The translations under genes were made by a program, and so were the position numbers. A DNA stretch of 23,525 nt from Chromera velia (Eukaryota; Sar; Chromeraceae), in contig JAHBMJ010002025.1 of the NCBI GenBank assembly GCA_018398765.1, forward strand, positions 1-23,525, read 5' to 3'. This document shows, in pieces, positions 10,945-20,836 of the stretch. Every line of letters starts with the position of its first letter. Positions within the stretch are counted from its first letter, which is position 1. The notes under the pieces are model-generated. The model searched no databases. It had not been told where the DNA came from and saw nothing but the letters and a program-made list of their open reading frames with translations.

Positions 10945-13229
10945 TTTTTCTCGCTGGTGCGTGGCAGGAGGAATGCGTAGATTCAGTACGGCAAATGCGT
11001 GCGGGGATGGAAGACACAAAAAAATGTGTGGGGGACATTTGGTCTCAGTCGTTGGATTTCGAGGGCTTTCCTCACGTGTGTAAAGAGCTTGAGAGAGTCG
11101 AGAAGGAGGAGACAGCTCTGGTTGAGCGAATGGAACGGTTGGAAGACGTTGTGTCATTTGTAGAGAATCGTGGGGTGGTGGTGAGGAAGGGAAGAGACAT
11201 TGTCGCAGAAGTTATTGCAATGGGATGAGAGGTTGTTCGGCACCTGCGATTGCTGCCTGCCCTCTCAGAAAAGCTGGAGTCTGCCCTGGCAGAAACGGGT
11301 GTATCCATTGCAGAGCTTCGTAGCAGGATTGCTCTCAGAGACAGTTGTGTGGACTCTCTGACTGAGAGGCTAACAGAAGCTCCGAGAGGATTGATAGAGG
11401 AGAATGGAGAAGAAACGAAGAGAGAGGAGGTGTTGGCCTTGAGTGTAAGGCTTGCACGCGTGCAGGGGCAAGAAAATGAAGTCATGAGGTTGGAGGGGGA
11501 ATTGCAACAGTTGAGAGAGATGGCACAACGAAAAGACCTTCCGATTGTTATTGCTCGAGAGCGTGCGTGTTTGCTATCAGTTGCGTCTCTGCACTTTCCT
11601 GAACTTTTATAGGAAGGGGGCGCTTTCTTCCGTTTCGTGTGCCCAAATTTGCAGGAGGTTGCACAGAGAGGTCCTCTTTTGCAAGCAGGTGTCCTCGTTC
11701 AAGGACGTTCTGTCCTTCGTGACTTTTCTGATGAGACTCTGATTTCAGAACCATCCATACAGAGAAGGAGTCTGGCACGCGTCTCCGAGTGCACGGATAG
11801 AAGAGGCACTCGGTAGATTCTGAAAAGATACCTCATCGGGGGTGGGGATATGTCAGTGGGGGGTGTTACAGCAGCAGTAGCCGCACGTCATTTTTACCGA
11901 CAAGCTGCGATTGCGCACAAGCTGTAGCATCCCCATCTCACCCGTATGACGGCTGTGTGGCAGGAAGATATCTTTGGGTATATGCAAATGCCGCGATACC
12001 CGGGGGGCAACCTCGCACAGTGGATGGCCATCCGACCAGTAGAGGGTGGGAGGGACCCTCATGAGGTTTTGCGGTTGGTGGAGGATCTTCTCCGCGCACT
12101 CGCCTTTCTTCACAGCAAGGGGAAAGTGCACTGTGACGTGAAACCAGAAAATATCTTCCTGACTGACGGGGGTCGGATAGTGGTCGGAGACTTTGATGGC
12201 GTGAAGGAAGTAGAAGATGAAGGGGAGCCTCCTAGACAGCAACAACGAATGGAAACCTTGCCACCAATAACTGTCCGTTACGTGGCTCCAGAGATGCTGA
12301 GTGGACGTCGGTTGATAACCGCGTGTGACATCTAGTCAGCAGGTGTTGTTTTTTTAGAGCTGCTTGGAGGGGGGGTACTCGCAGGTTACCCGAACAAAGC
12401 GGCAGAGGTAGAGAATTTGGTGTCTCGTATGCAGTTTGAGAGCCCGTCAGGGCGTCCGACGGCAGATGATGCGCTTCGCGACCCCCTGTTTTCACGGGAG
12501 TCTGCTGAGACAGCGCAGTGCGTTGCATGTTTTGAGATTCTACTTCGAGCGCGGGGGGTTACGTGTCATGACGGCGCCCGTCATTTCCTCTGTGCTGAGT
12601 GCCTGAACAGGCACGTGGAAGCGAAAACCCGCCTTGACGTCGAATACAGTGACGTACGCGCACGGTTCAAAGAAGGGGGGTGCACAGTGTCCTGCCTTGC
12701 AGAAGGATGTCCATCAGAATCTTTCAGTAGCATAGAAATATCTTGGCATCTCCACGTGCATATTCATGCCCAGTGGGAGGGTGTGCGGTTGGAGGCTGCA
12801 CAGGAACGGCTATGTACAGAAATAAAAAGAGAGTTTGAGCAGAAATTGAAAAGGCTACTGATAGAGGATGAGGCGCAGTGGAAGGTAGAGGAAATTGTGG
12901 AGGAGGTCTTAACTTTGAAGTACCCCAAGTGCCGCACTGCTTTTGCTGATTTTGATGGATGTACCGCTTTAACGTGCGTGAATTGTGGCTGTGAGTTTTG
13001 CGGGTATTGTCTATTGGATTGTGGGAGAGATGCACATGACCACGTCCCTTGGTGTCCTATTGGAGAGGGAATGTACGTGGGTCAAGAACGGTGGGAGCAG
13101 TTGCAGAGAGAGAGAAAGAGGCATCAGATCGGAGGAGTGGTTGCAAAGCTGGGTGTTGAGGAGCGGGCTGAGGTTCTTCATCTCCTACAGCCCTTAATGC
13201 AGGAGAGAGGCATTATTCTGGAAAGCTAA
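10945..13229 (+). pseudogene. Coiled coil - protein kinase - RING/RNF213-like zinc-finger protein, with five in-frame stops
   Basis: One frame, the same as the ankyrin frame at 7821-9308, runs from the transposon end to TAA 13227-13229. It is broken only by TGA 11226-11228 and TAG at 11610-11612, 11814-11816, 11925-11927 and 12333-12335. Order of parts: coiled coil (about 11000-11550, VCKELERVEKEETALVERME); kinase (about 11790-12490) with ILK, HCDVKPENIFL, GDFDG, VRYVAPEM, then DI-stop-SAGVVFLELL, where the stop replaces the near-invariant Trp; a RING-like finger (12519-12615, CVACFEILL, GVTCHDGARHFLCAECLNRH); and a C-terminal finger (12915-13060, YPKCRTAF, GCTALTCVNCGCEFCGYCL, DAHDHVPWC) of the kind seen in RNF213-type E3 ligases. 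HCD in place of HRD, DFD in place of DFG and Tyr for the first finger Cys are each explained by one transition or by family variation. Domain pairing suggests a signalling-regulated ubiquitin ligase. As it stands it cannot give a full product under the standard code. Confidence 0.85.
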
Positions 13230-13546
13230 GGGTTGGAAGAGTTAAGCAGGACTCGCACTACACGGGATTTCATTCACAAGCAAAGCAACAATACAGCTAC
13301 ACCTACGCTGGCAAGTTGCAAACAGCATGCATAGTATATCTCATCGATTATCATCATACGCCATCGCTAGCGCCATCGCCATCGGCCTATTTCTAGGCTT
13401 CAAGAGTTTGGAGGCAACGTAGTATAAGGCTAAGCACGAGGAAGTAGAAATTGTAATTCGAAAGCACGGTGATCGAGTTAAAACTTAATAATAATACTAT
13501 TATGATAGTTTTAATAGATAGCCTATCTTTAATATAGCTTTTAATT
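13230..13546. other. Non-coding spacer after the kinase pseudogene
   Basis: It holds short GCCATCGC-type repeats near 13360-13385, then AT-rich sequence. I see no gene. Confidence 0.4.
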
Positions 13547-14921
13547 GGGGTCATGTAAAAATTCATTTGAGTGCCAATGGTACGCAAGACCCCCCTCCCC
13601 CCCCCCCAGAACTTCTCGCTTCGAGCCTTTGGCACGCAAATGTTTTTCTTGAAAAAAAAGTTTTTTAACACTAACTTTTTTACCGTTTAGAGTCCAAAAT
13701 CATGTTGAACAACCACTAAAACTTAAGTTAAAAACTTGTTAAAAACCTAAATTTGAATTATTATACAAAAATTATGCGATCGATACACATCTCTGACAGG
13801 TTTATTCAATGCAATTTAATGATTAAACAGTAAAGTACGCAGGTATTGGATCATTTTTCTTGTATAATATATAAGAAAGGAGGACGTATAGTCCTCGATC
13901 GGCTTGTTATTTCCATCAAACAGTCCCTTGAGGACATCCCAGTTGCCCAATCCTCCTTCAATTCGGGGCAAACCCAGACAATCAAGCCGCCACCACCCCT
14001 TTCTCTTCCCATAACAAATATAGCTAGTGCCTGGAGCGGGCAGAAGTTGAGGCACCATGAGCAACAACGGCCAGCAACTCATATTTCCAGTCCCGACCTC
14101 CTGGCCCAGGAAAAGAGAGATTGAGAGAGTAAGTGAACATACAGGCAGTCTTCTCTCCTACCTTTTCAGGATGAATCAAGAGAACCTTGGGCACCTCTAT
14201 CAGAAAACGCGCCTCTGTCCCTCTCAGCTCTCTTTCGGCTTCGGTTCCGCTGCCCACAATTTTTGTGGTAGGGTGTAGGGAGTATCTCTACGACATGAAG
14301 TAAGAAACGATAATAGTATTATTTTTGGGGGGGAAATGAAGCTCAATCAACCGAATGTCAGGCTCTTTGGTGCTGCTGTTATGACGACAGGCGTCAGAAA
14401 ACTCCTTTTCTATCTCTTTTCGCCCTGTGAAGAGGGTTTCCCGCTCTTCTGCCATAGTGATATGTCCTTTAGATTTCAGCTCTTCATGCACGAGCTCAAT
14501 TTATTGGACGATAAGGTCAAGATCCCCATACCTAAAGCAATATAATCTACAAGCGCGTCTGTACCAGAATTCTTCGACTAAAACATCCAGAGCACTGCAG
14601 GGCATCAGAGGAGACTTGTCAGGGGGGGGGATGACGGAATCGTGGAGGGGGAATGAAAATATCAGACAATTTTTCAAAATTTTGGACCTCTGGTGCTTCA
14701 GAACCACATGATATGATTAACATCTGGAGAAACCATTTGGTGGCTTTTATGTGGCAACCATAGAGATCAAGATTGAGCACTTACGGCTTGTCTACCAGAC
14801 CGCACTGAGATGAATGCCTAGAAAAGGCTCGATGGCACGTAAAGACGGTCACCCCCCCCCTCCCTCCCCTTAGAGCCCGTTTGCGTATCATTGGCACGCA
14901 AATGAATTTTTACGTGGCCCC
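13547..14921. mobile_element. Second TIR element (41-bp inverted repeats, C-rich subterminal tracts)
   Basis: 13547-13587 and 14881-14921 are inverted copies with 37 of 41 matches, starting GGGGYCAYG and sharing GTAAAAATTCATTTG and GTGCCAATG. Next to each inner end lies a C-run on the plus strand (13589-13607 and about 14851-14870). The motif GGCACGYAAA recurs at about 13631, 14834 and 14893, and at the left end it forms a fold-back with the terminal repeat. TAGCTTTTAATT ends directly at the left border and TAGCCTTTAATT lies 7 bp beyond the right border, so it is at best an imperfect target duplication. The interior carries gene-like sequence but no transposase. Confidence 0.75.
13816..14707 (-). 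pseudogene. Degenerate gene fragment, possibly from a ubiquitin-specific protease, inside the second TIR element
   Basis: On the minus strand the frame 14257-14024 reads FLIEVPKVLLIHPEK and later WKYELLAVVAHGASTSARSR followed by His and a stop. This resembles the C-terminal boxes of USP deubiquitinases, where a PxVLxIHLKRF-like strand is followed by YEL-AVxxHxGxxxxGHY with the catalytic His. Here the GHY Tyr position is a stop codon. A good intron (GTAGGAG...GGGCCAG, 14161-14101, 61 bp) separates the two boxes but leaves the second box out of frame. A further minus-strand frame at 14707-14288 (REEL/KEIEKEF-like, with an in-frame TAA at 14501) is unrecognised. Together they look like host exons captured by the element and then decayed. 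The USP assignment rests on short motifs only. Confidence 0.35.
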
Positions 14922-14949
14922 TTTCTAGTAGCCTTTAATTCATTCAATT

Positions 14950-14982
<33 letters not shown>

Positions 14983-15580
14983 TAAATTTACTTGATCATT
15001 TTAAAAGCTAGTTACACATACTGATTGATTGATTCAATTTGATTGATTGATCTCTGATTTAATTATATTTAACCACTTCGATCATCAATTTTATTATACA
15101 ACTTGAACGTAATACAACTGTGACATGATGATTTGTAGTAATAATTTAAATGATATACTACTTGGCATAGTAGGTGTGAGCTAGGCTGTGAGCTTGACTT
15201 GGCTGTTTGAGCCTTTCTGCAATAATTAATTTAGCTAGTAATTTAGGATAATTTAGTGAGTATATCCGTCACAAGAAAGCCCGGCCCGTTCTTCAACGGT
15301 TTTTGCTTATAATACCTTTATATTGTCTTCCAAACTAGCTTCCAAGGTCTTTGATTTGTGGTATAAGCTAGAGTGCCTAGCAATGTGTCCTACTAGTAGA
15401 ATCTGTCTATAGCTGCGTATTAAATGCTAGATTAAATGCAATGCGGCCAATGCCATGTCTGATTCTCAGGCTAGATCTGATTCGAACCAGCAAAACGCTA
15501 CTAGACGCTCATTTATGGGCCAACACCAAGGCCAACAGCGATGGTGAATGATGATGATGATGATGATCATAATATTTAGA
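14922..15580. other. AT-rich spacer with (AT)n and (GAT)n microsatellites
   Basis: (AT)n lies at 14951-14977 and (GAT/TGA)n at 15548-15567. GATTGATTGATT words are near 15021-15050. No gene is visible. Confidence 0.6.
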
Positions 15581-16894
15581 CTAATCAAATTTACCAGTGA
15601 GTAGGTAGAGTGCAGCAATTTTCAAAGAAAATGCACAGTCCATATTAAAACGCCATGGAAGAAGCTGGGAACATCTATGGCTATGGCCATGCGGCGTGTT
15701 AACTGGGCAGGGGGAGAAGTCCAGGTCAAACCCCGTTACTCCAGTACGATGCTCAGAGCTGCTCAGCCCGAGCTGTGCAAAGTGTGCACTAGAGAACAAG
15801 AAAAAATATGAAGGGACCCACCGATCACCTGTTGTCATGTGTGGAACTGGACAGGTCCGCCCTTGCTGGTGCAAACGAGCCTGTTGTAACTCGAGGAGTT
15901 TATAAGTGTTGCGAGGCGGACCCACCAAAAAAAAGTCGAAGTCGGTCACGTGATACGGAAATTTTTTTGAGATAGAAGAAGCTCTTCGGTGGCTGCTTGC
16001 GGCAGCAATCAGCCTTGTGTTGCTCACTCGCACCCAGGATGCAGTTTTGACTTGGATTCTCAGACCCGTTGGTTGGACCGTGTACGAAGAGCCTCTCGCG
16101 ATGATGTCGTATGGACCCGTCGGATCATCGGCTGCGATTGTGTCAAGTCCCGCTACGTCGAACAAGGGTTTAAACCACTGTATGGTTACCCTCTCTGTCA
16201 TTTTCTGTGAAGAGATTTGTTTTTCGAGCTCCTCAAAAGTCCAGAGGCGCACGTCCTTTTTTGATTGGCCCCCGGCTGCAGCAGCCTCCTCGTAATACGA
16301 GAGAAGCTTGTTCCCCAGAAACGTTCCCCATTTTTCAGTCCTGCTGAAGCTACAACGACTCTCTTCCTTATCATGCGTGGGACGACCGGCAGTGATCGTG
16401 AGATTGGGAGCAATAGAGGATCCCGCAAAGGCCCATGCTCTAGGACCTTCCTCCAGAAAGGCAGCGGGCAGTTGCAGTTTTCCGGAAAGAGCAGCAGCGC
16501 TCAACCCGCCTCTCTGGAGAGAAACGCAAAGAACGACCATTCCCTCATATCCATTGTTTGTACCCGTGAATTTCCAGCGAATGCTCCTCCCTATCAGGGC
16601 TTCCCGTGTCACACACTTGACCTGCACAGCAAGCCATTTTGCGTTTTTTTCCGACCTGAAAGGTCGAAGTGCCATGTCAGCCTTTGCAGAGTCTGGCAAA
16701 GACACTGCCGGTTCTTCGAGACCCCGAAAACCCTCCGACGGCTGAATCGCACTCCGAATGAGATTTTTTGCAGATATCTCTACTCCCATTCTTTCTGCAG
16801 GAGCGCTCAGGATGGATTCTTTGCGCTTTGGGGCCACTCCGTGCCATTCGACAGCCCCGCTGCGCGGAGCCCTTGATCTGCGGCTCGAAGACAT
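15581..16894 (-). CDS. Protein with two PD-(D/E)XK-like nuclease motifs
   Basis: The ATG at 16894 opens 437 codons to TAG at 15583-15581. Two regions each show the layout of a PD-(D/E)XK core: an Asp, then a strand with Gln-Val-Lys. Region 1 has KADMALRPF (Asp 73) and WLAVQVK (91-93), followed by WKFTGTNNGYEGMVVLCVSL. Region 2 has GPYDII (Asp 263) and LRIQVKTA (281-285), followed by DFDFFLVGPP. This resembles endonuclease-like domains that bind and cut DNA, but the substrate is unknown and no helicase or methylase partner is nearby. The N-terminal 35 residues are basic and Ser-rich. After about residue 365 (WVPSYFFLF) the sequence loses domain character. A strong pyrimidine-AG acceptor there (TTCTTGTTCTCTAG) suggests that the real C-terminus may be spliced differently. 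The first ATG was used as the start. Confidence 0.65.
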   Translation of the reverse strand: MSSSRRSRAPRSGAVEWHGVAPKRKESILSAPAERMGVEISAKNLIRSAIQPSEGFRGLEEPAVSLPDSAKADMALRPFRSEKNAKWLAVQVKCVTREALIGRSIRWKFTGTNNGYEGMVVLCVSLQRGGLSAAALSGKLQLPAAFLEEGPRAWAFAGSSIAPNLTITAGRPTHDKEESRCSFSRTEKWGTFLGNKLLSYYEEAAAAGGQSKKDVRLWTFEELEKQISSQKMTERVTIQWFKPLFDVAGLDTIAADDPTGPYDIIARGSSYTVQPTGLRIQVKTASWVRVSNTRLIAAASSHRRASSISKKFPYHVTDFDFFLVGPPRNTYKLLELQQARLHQQGRTCPVPHMTTGDRWVPSYFFLFSSAHFAQLGLSSSEHRTGVTGFDLDFSPCPVNTPHGHSHRCSQLLPWRFNMDCAFSLKIAALYLLTGKFD

Positions 16895-18117
16895 AGAACG
16901 TCAGGCTTGGGATAGATCATGAGGTATTTCCACAGCCCGGTGAGAAAGCATGCAGAGTGAGGGATGCGCGTTGCCTCCCATCTGATGAGAGGGGAAGATC
17001 AGTCCCATTCGATAATCAAAATGCGGCTTCTCAGGAACTTGCACACAACTTGCGGTCAAGACTTGTACAACTTGCACGCAGAAAGACTTGTGTAGAAATC
17101 TTGCACATCCCGACACGGCCCCTTCGAGTCAGCATAAAGATAGAACAGTTGGAGGACCATCTTTGCGCTGGCCTTTTACAGGGGCGCAACGACGGCAAAG
17201 CATACCTCGGTGACGCCATTGGAGAAGCTGCTCGGACACCCAACGCTCGAATCCATACGCGTGAGTCGAGCTTGAAAAGGGCTTTCATCATTGTAGCAGC
17301 CCTTCAAAAAGAAGTGTCTCTGAAGATGGAGAAGCTCTCGTCTGTTTACGCCAGCCTACGTTCAAAAAACCACGCGAAGCTTATGTATATCGATATAAGC
17401 AAAAGGGTGTTGGATCTGCAACACGTTGGGTGTTGTTCTGTTGTCACCTGTTGTGAGAAAACGTTCAACTTCGGTGAGAAAGGTCGGCTGTCACCGTGAT
17501 ATATATGAACGAAAGACACTTGATCAAACCCATGGCTTTTCTAGCCCTGTTGAGCCCTTGCAAGCGCCTCTTGCAGCTGCTGTATATATATATATATATA
17601 TATAGAACCATTCGTCCTGCTCTGTAGAACTGTCACTGGCTGGCATGATGCAATGAACTGAGTCCTCATCATCGCATCGATGCATGCATGCAACACTCGC
17701 GCGCGCGCGCCTGCGTGGAGGTGCATGCATGAAAAATTAAGGCACAATTAAATTAACGCGCGTAGACGGGCTGGCTGGTGATGGCTGGTGACAGTGCTGT
17801 CACAGTTCACGATACATATATACATAGCGCTAGGTAGCCTTCTGGTGCACTGCCCTCTGTCACCGGCTCTGTGTTTTGTTCTCACATACATGATTGCGTC
17901 CACTCGATTTCCTTCTCTCAACATCCAGAGAGGCAAAAAATCCTAGCAGCAATCGGATGCGATGTTTTTTGTTGGTTTTTGTCGATGGGCGGTGACTTGA
18001 TGGAGACGGCACCACGTTCAAACATGTTTTTGTGTATATATGTATGCAGGGCAGCCCTGTGCTCTAGAGTAGACTTTGTCAAGTGCGTCTAAGTCTTTTG
18101 CAGATTCTTGAAGCATC
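16895..18117. other. Spacer with microsatellites; possible unassigned coding remnants
   Basis: A plus-strand open stretch at 16957-17499 has no ATG until late and no recognised domain. (TA)n is at 17582-17604, (GC)n at 17698-17711 and GCATGCATGCA words are near 17680-17692 and 17721-17730. I see no gene I can support. Confidence 0.4.
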
Positions 18118-20285
18118 ATGTCTAGGCCGCCAACGGAAGTGACGAAGAGATTCGTCAAGCTCTCCGGAATAACACCAGGGCCGAAAGGGAGACGGCCAAT
18201 CGGCTACAGAGGTCAGAGAAAGCAATCCACGTCGTCGCGGTTCCCTTGATTTCCTTGGGTTTGTTGCGATCGTCTCGTGCATTATGCTCCAGGAGTGCTG
18301 CACTTCTCTGCGGAGGTCTCTTGTGCCGCTGCAAGCTCCCTCTTCATTTCTCCTCACGCATCGTGTTTTTTTGTTGCTGCATACCCGCACATGCAGGACG
18401 ACATGAGCACGGGAAAGTCCTCTATGACCCAGTCTATCCAACACTTTCGGTTGGTCCTTTCATTCTGTGCCCCTGTGAGAAACATTAAATGATTGCCCTT
18501 GCGCTTTCCGGATGGATCTCTTCGAGCTCTTTTACCCCGTCTCCAAATGGTCTGATATGGTCTGCTCATCCTTTCTATCGTCTTTCTCTCTCCAATGCTT
18601 CCGGAAATTCCCTTCTGCGGTACTTTGAGGTTTGCTCCTTCTCGTGTTTTCCTTCTCTGCCCCTTCCCTCTATTCAATCGAGCCAACGAGCATGTGCCAA
18701 AAGGCCAGCGTAGGAACTGCTTCGTGGAGACCGGATGAATGGCACATAGATTTTCCAGACGTGTGTGCTTTGCACTAAATTCTTCCTCTGATCCAGGTAC
18801 CCCACTCTCTGGTTCCCCGGTATCCGAATGACTGGAGAAACGCCGGCCGCGCCCTCCTGTCCATGGCACTCTCGAGGTTGGAAGGCAAGAGAATCCACAC
18901 ACACCCCAAAGCGCTCAGGTGGCAACACGGGGGGTTCTGCTCACAGAGGTGTGGGGTGACGTGTGCAAAGTCCCCTTGGAGGCTCCTGTGCGCTCTTCGG
19001 GTAGGGGGCACAGACCTCGAACACTTCACAAGGATGGACGGGATGCTGCGAGACTTCAAGGGAGAAGTCCAGACGAGGAAACCATTGTTCACCGTCAAGA
19101 GAAGGGTGGCACAGAAGAACAGGTGGGTTGGGGCCTCCGTCTGTCTGGGTGCTGCGGACTGAAAGGTCCCATGCGTGAACTTCCTGCAATAGTATGTGTG
19201 TGATGGAAGGGCGAAAGGCTCATGTCACCAAGTCCAGCGCTGCCTCTTCTCTGGCGCTCTCTTCTGCTCCCTCCCTCCTTTCGTGAAGTGGGTGCATTCG
19301 CTTGAATGGCTTGTGAGGAGATGGAGTGGGAGCGAGTCCGAGAAAAGGATCCGTCTGCTGTTGACGGAAAGGAGGAGATGCGACTGTGAAGGAAAATGAG
19401 GGCTCGGGCAGTTGGTGGGGGAGGCATAGTTGAACCGAAGGAGAATCGAGAATGAGCTTCACCCGACACCTTTTTTGCCTTTTCGTAGGACAGGCCGTCT
19501 GTCTCTCTGTGCGTATGCTTTTTGTAACTCTTCTCAAGAAAGTATGCCGTGCAATTGGACTACTTCCATCCACACTTCAATCGGTGTGTGAGTTGAGGGA
19601 GGTCAAATGTACGTGTCTGCAGGTATTGCTCTGAAGCTGCGAGTTGGGACAGCTCACGGGGGCGTTTCGTGTACGCTCTCCGGGAGAGCGTCCTCCCTGC
19701 TTTTAACATTCAACCCAACCGGCGGGATGACAGGTGGGCCGCCGGGTGCATGGAAGGAAGACTTGATTCTTGAAGCCGAATGGGATTTGTCGCGTTTGTA
19801 CGATGGAAAGGTGAACAGGAAAGGACAGGGCGGTGTATGTAGAATTCTTTTTATCTGTCCGCCCGTCTGTGTCTGTCTCTCCGTGGAAGAGGAAGAGGGA
19901 GAAAAGAAAGAAACATATCGTCTTCCAGTCAGGGGAGAGGGAACAGAGAGAAGCATGTTGTCTGTCTTTCTGTCTGTCAATCTACCTCTTCAATCTACCT
20001 CTGTACTAATGTGCATATGCACACATGTTTACACATGTGTGGGTGCGTGTGTGTGTACGTGTTCACGTTTGAAGGTACGGCGACGAAGAAGAGGATTACG
20101 ATTCGGGAAGCGACGAGGAGGCCGAGAGCGAAGTTGAGGACTCGGATGATGAGAATGAGGGAAAGGGGGAAGAGAAGAAGATGCAATTTCTTCAAGAAAA
20201 AGACAGAGGGAAGCAGACAAATGCGCCGCTTGGGGCAGAAAGGGGACAGACCCACGGAGAGGCGTCTACACGAGCTCCTACCTAA
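18118..20285 (+). CDS. Intron-rich gene of unknown function with acidic C-terminal tail
   Basis: The pieces all read on the plus strand. ATG 18118 starts MSRPPTEVTKRFVKLSGITP, with a donor at 18212. An exon from 18397 (after ATGCAG) gives RHEHGKVLYDPVYPTLS, in phase with the first. An exon ending near 18762 gives TASWRPDEWHIDFPDV. The exon 18798-19122 continues YPTLWFPGIRMTGERRP and ends at CAG/GTGGGT. An exon from 19623 gives ALKLRVGTAHGGVSCTLSG and KEDLILEAEWDLSRLYDGK. The last exon 20075-20285 encodes YGDEEEDYDSGSDEEAESEV and ends APT-TAA. Joins around 18212-18797 and 19123-20074 are not settled: phases do not all match, so one or more small exons or other sites are missing. Some introns would be only about 35 bp. 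Acidic tails are common in nuclear and ribosome-assembly proteins, but I recognise no domain and assign no function. Confidence 0.45.
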
Positions 20286-20475
20286 AGAATTAAGTGCTGA
20301 GGATTCAGAAGCGAATCCTGGAATAAGGCAAAAACACGGAGGCTCAACAGCCTATCTTGGTAACTTCGTATACGGTATACATAAGCACACCATGCTAATT
20401 ACGACGCGACGGTCGCGACCGAGTGAGCAAATAATAAAAGAAAGAAAAATTCTCGGAAAAATTAAAAACGCTGAC

Positions 20476-20836
20476 TAGGGCTTGGAAAAGGTGCACCTCA
20501 GAAAACGTGCAAACCAGACAGTTGCACCAGATGCACCTGTTTTGCACCAGATGCACCTGTTTTGCACCTGATTGAATGAATTGGGTGAAAAGTGTCAGCG
20601 TCATGGCCATGCAACGCGTCACGGCCCCGCCCCTGCGGCTCTTCGCGGCCCCAAATGCGCACGTGTTGCCGGGGCGCGGTGCATGGAACAAATCCGATCA
20701 GCCGATTTTTTAGATGAAACCTAGCTGTCATATGATAAACCGTGCACTTTATTTTGCACCTGTTTTGCACCTGATTTAAGGTGCAAACTTGTTTTTGCAC
20801 CAGCACCAGCACCTTATGCACCTTTTCTTAGCCTTA
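20476..20836. mobile_element. hAT-like MITE with 8-bp target-site duplication
   Basis: The left end TAGGGCTTGGAAAAGGTGCA matches the inverted right end TAAGGCTAAGAAAAGGTGCA at 17 of 20 bases. The flanks are ACGCTGAC (20468-20475) and ACGCTAAC (20837-20844), an 8-bp duplication with one change. TAGGG-type ends with 8-bp duplications are hallmarks of the hAT superfamily. The subterminal regions are packed with TGCACC/GGTGCA words, typical of transposase-binding repeats. At 361 bp with no coding capacity it needs a transposase from elsewhere. The centre (about 20600-20700) is GC-rich. Confidence 0.85.

Noticed and set aside
9375-10947. piggyBac origin for the first TIR element, from TTAA at its left border
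   Set aside because: The right border has TTTT, not TTAA, so the hallmark duplication is absent.
16957-17499. 180-codon plus-strand open stretch
   Set aside because: Begins with GTG, the first ATG is late, no domain recognised, and it starts only 62 bp from the divergent PD-(D/E)XK start. It could be an exon, but I cannot support it.
18354-18902. 182-codon minus-strand open frame
   Set aside because: Basic, low-information sequence antisense to the better-supported exons of the plus-strand gene.
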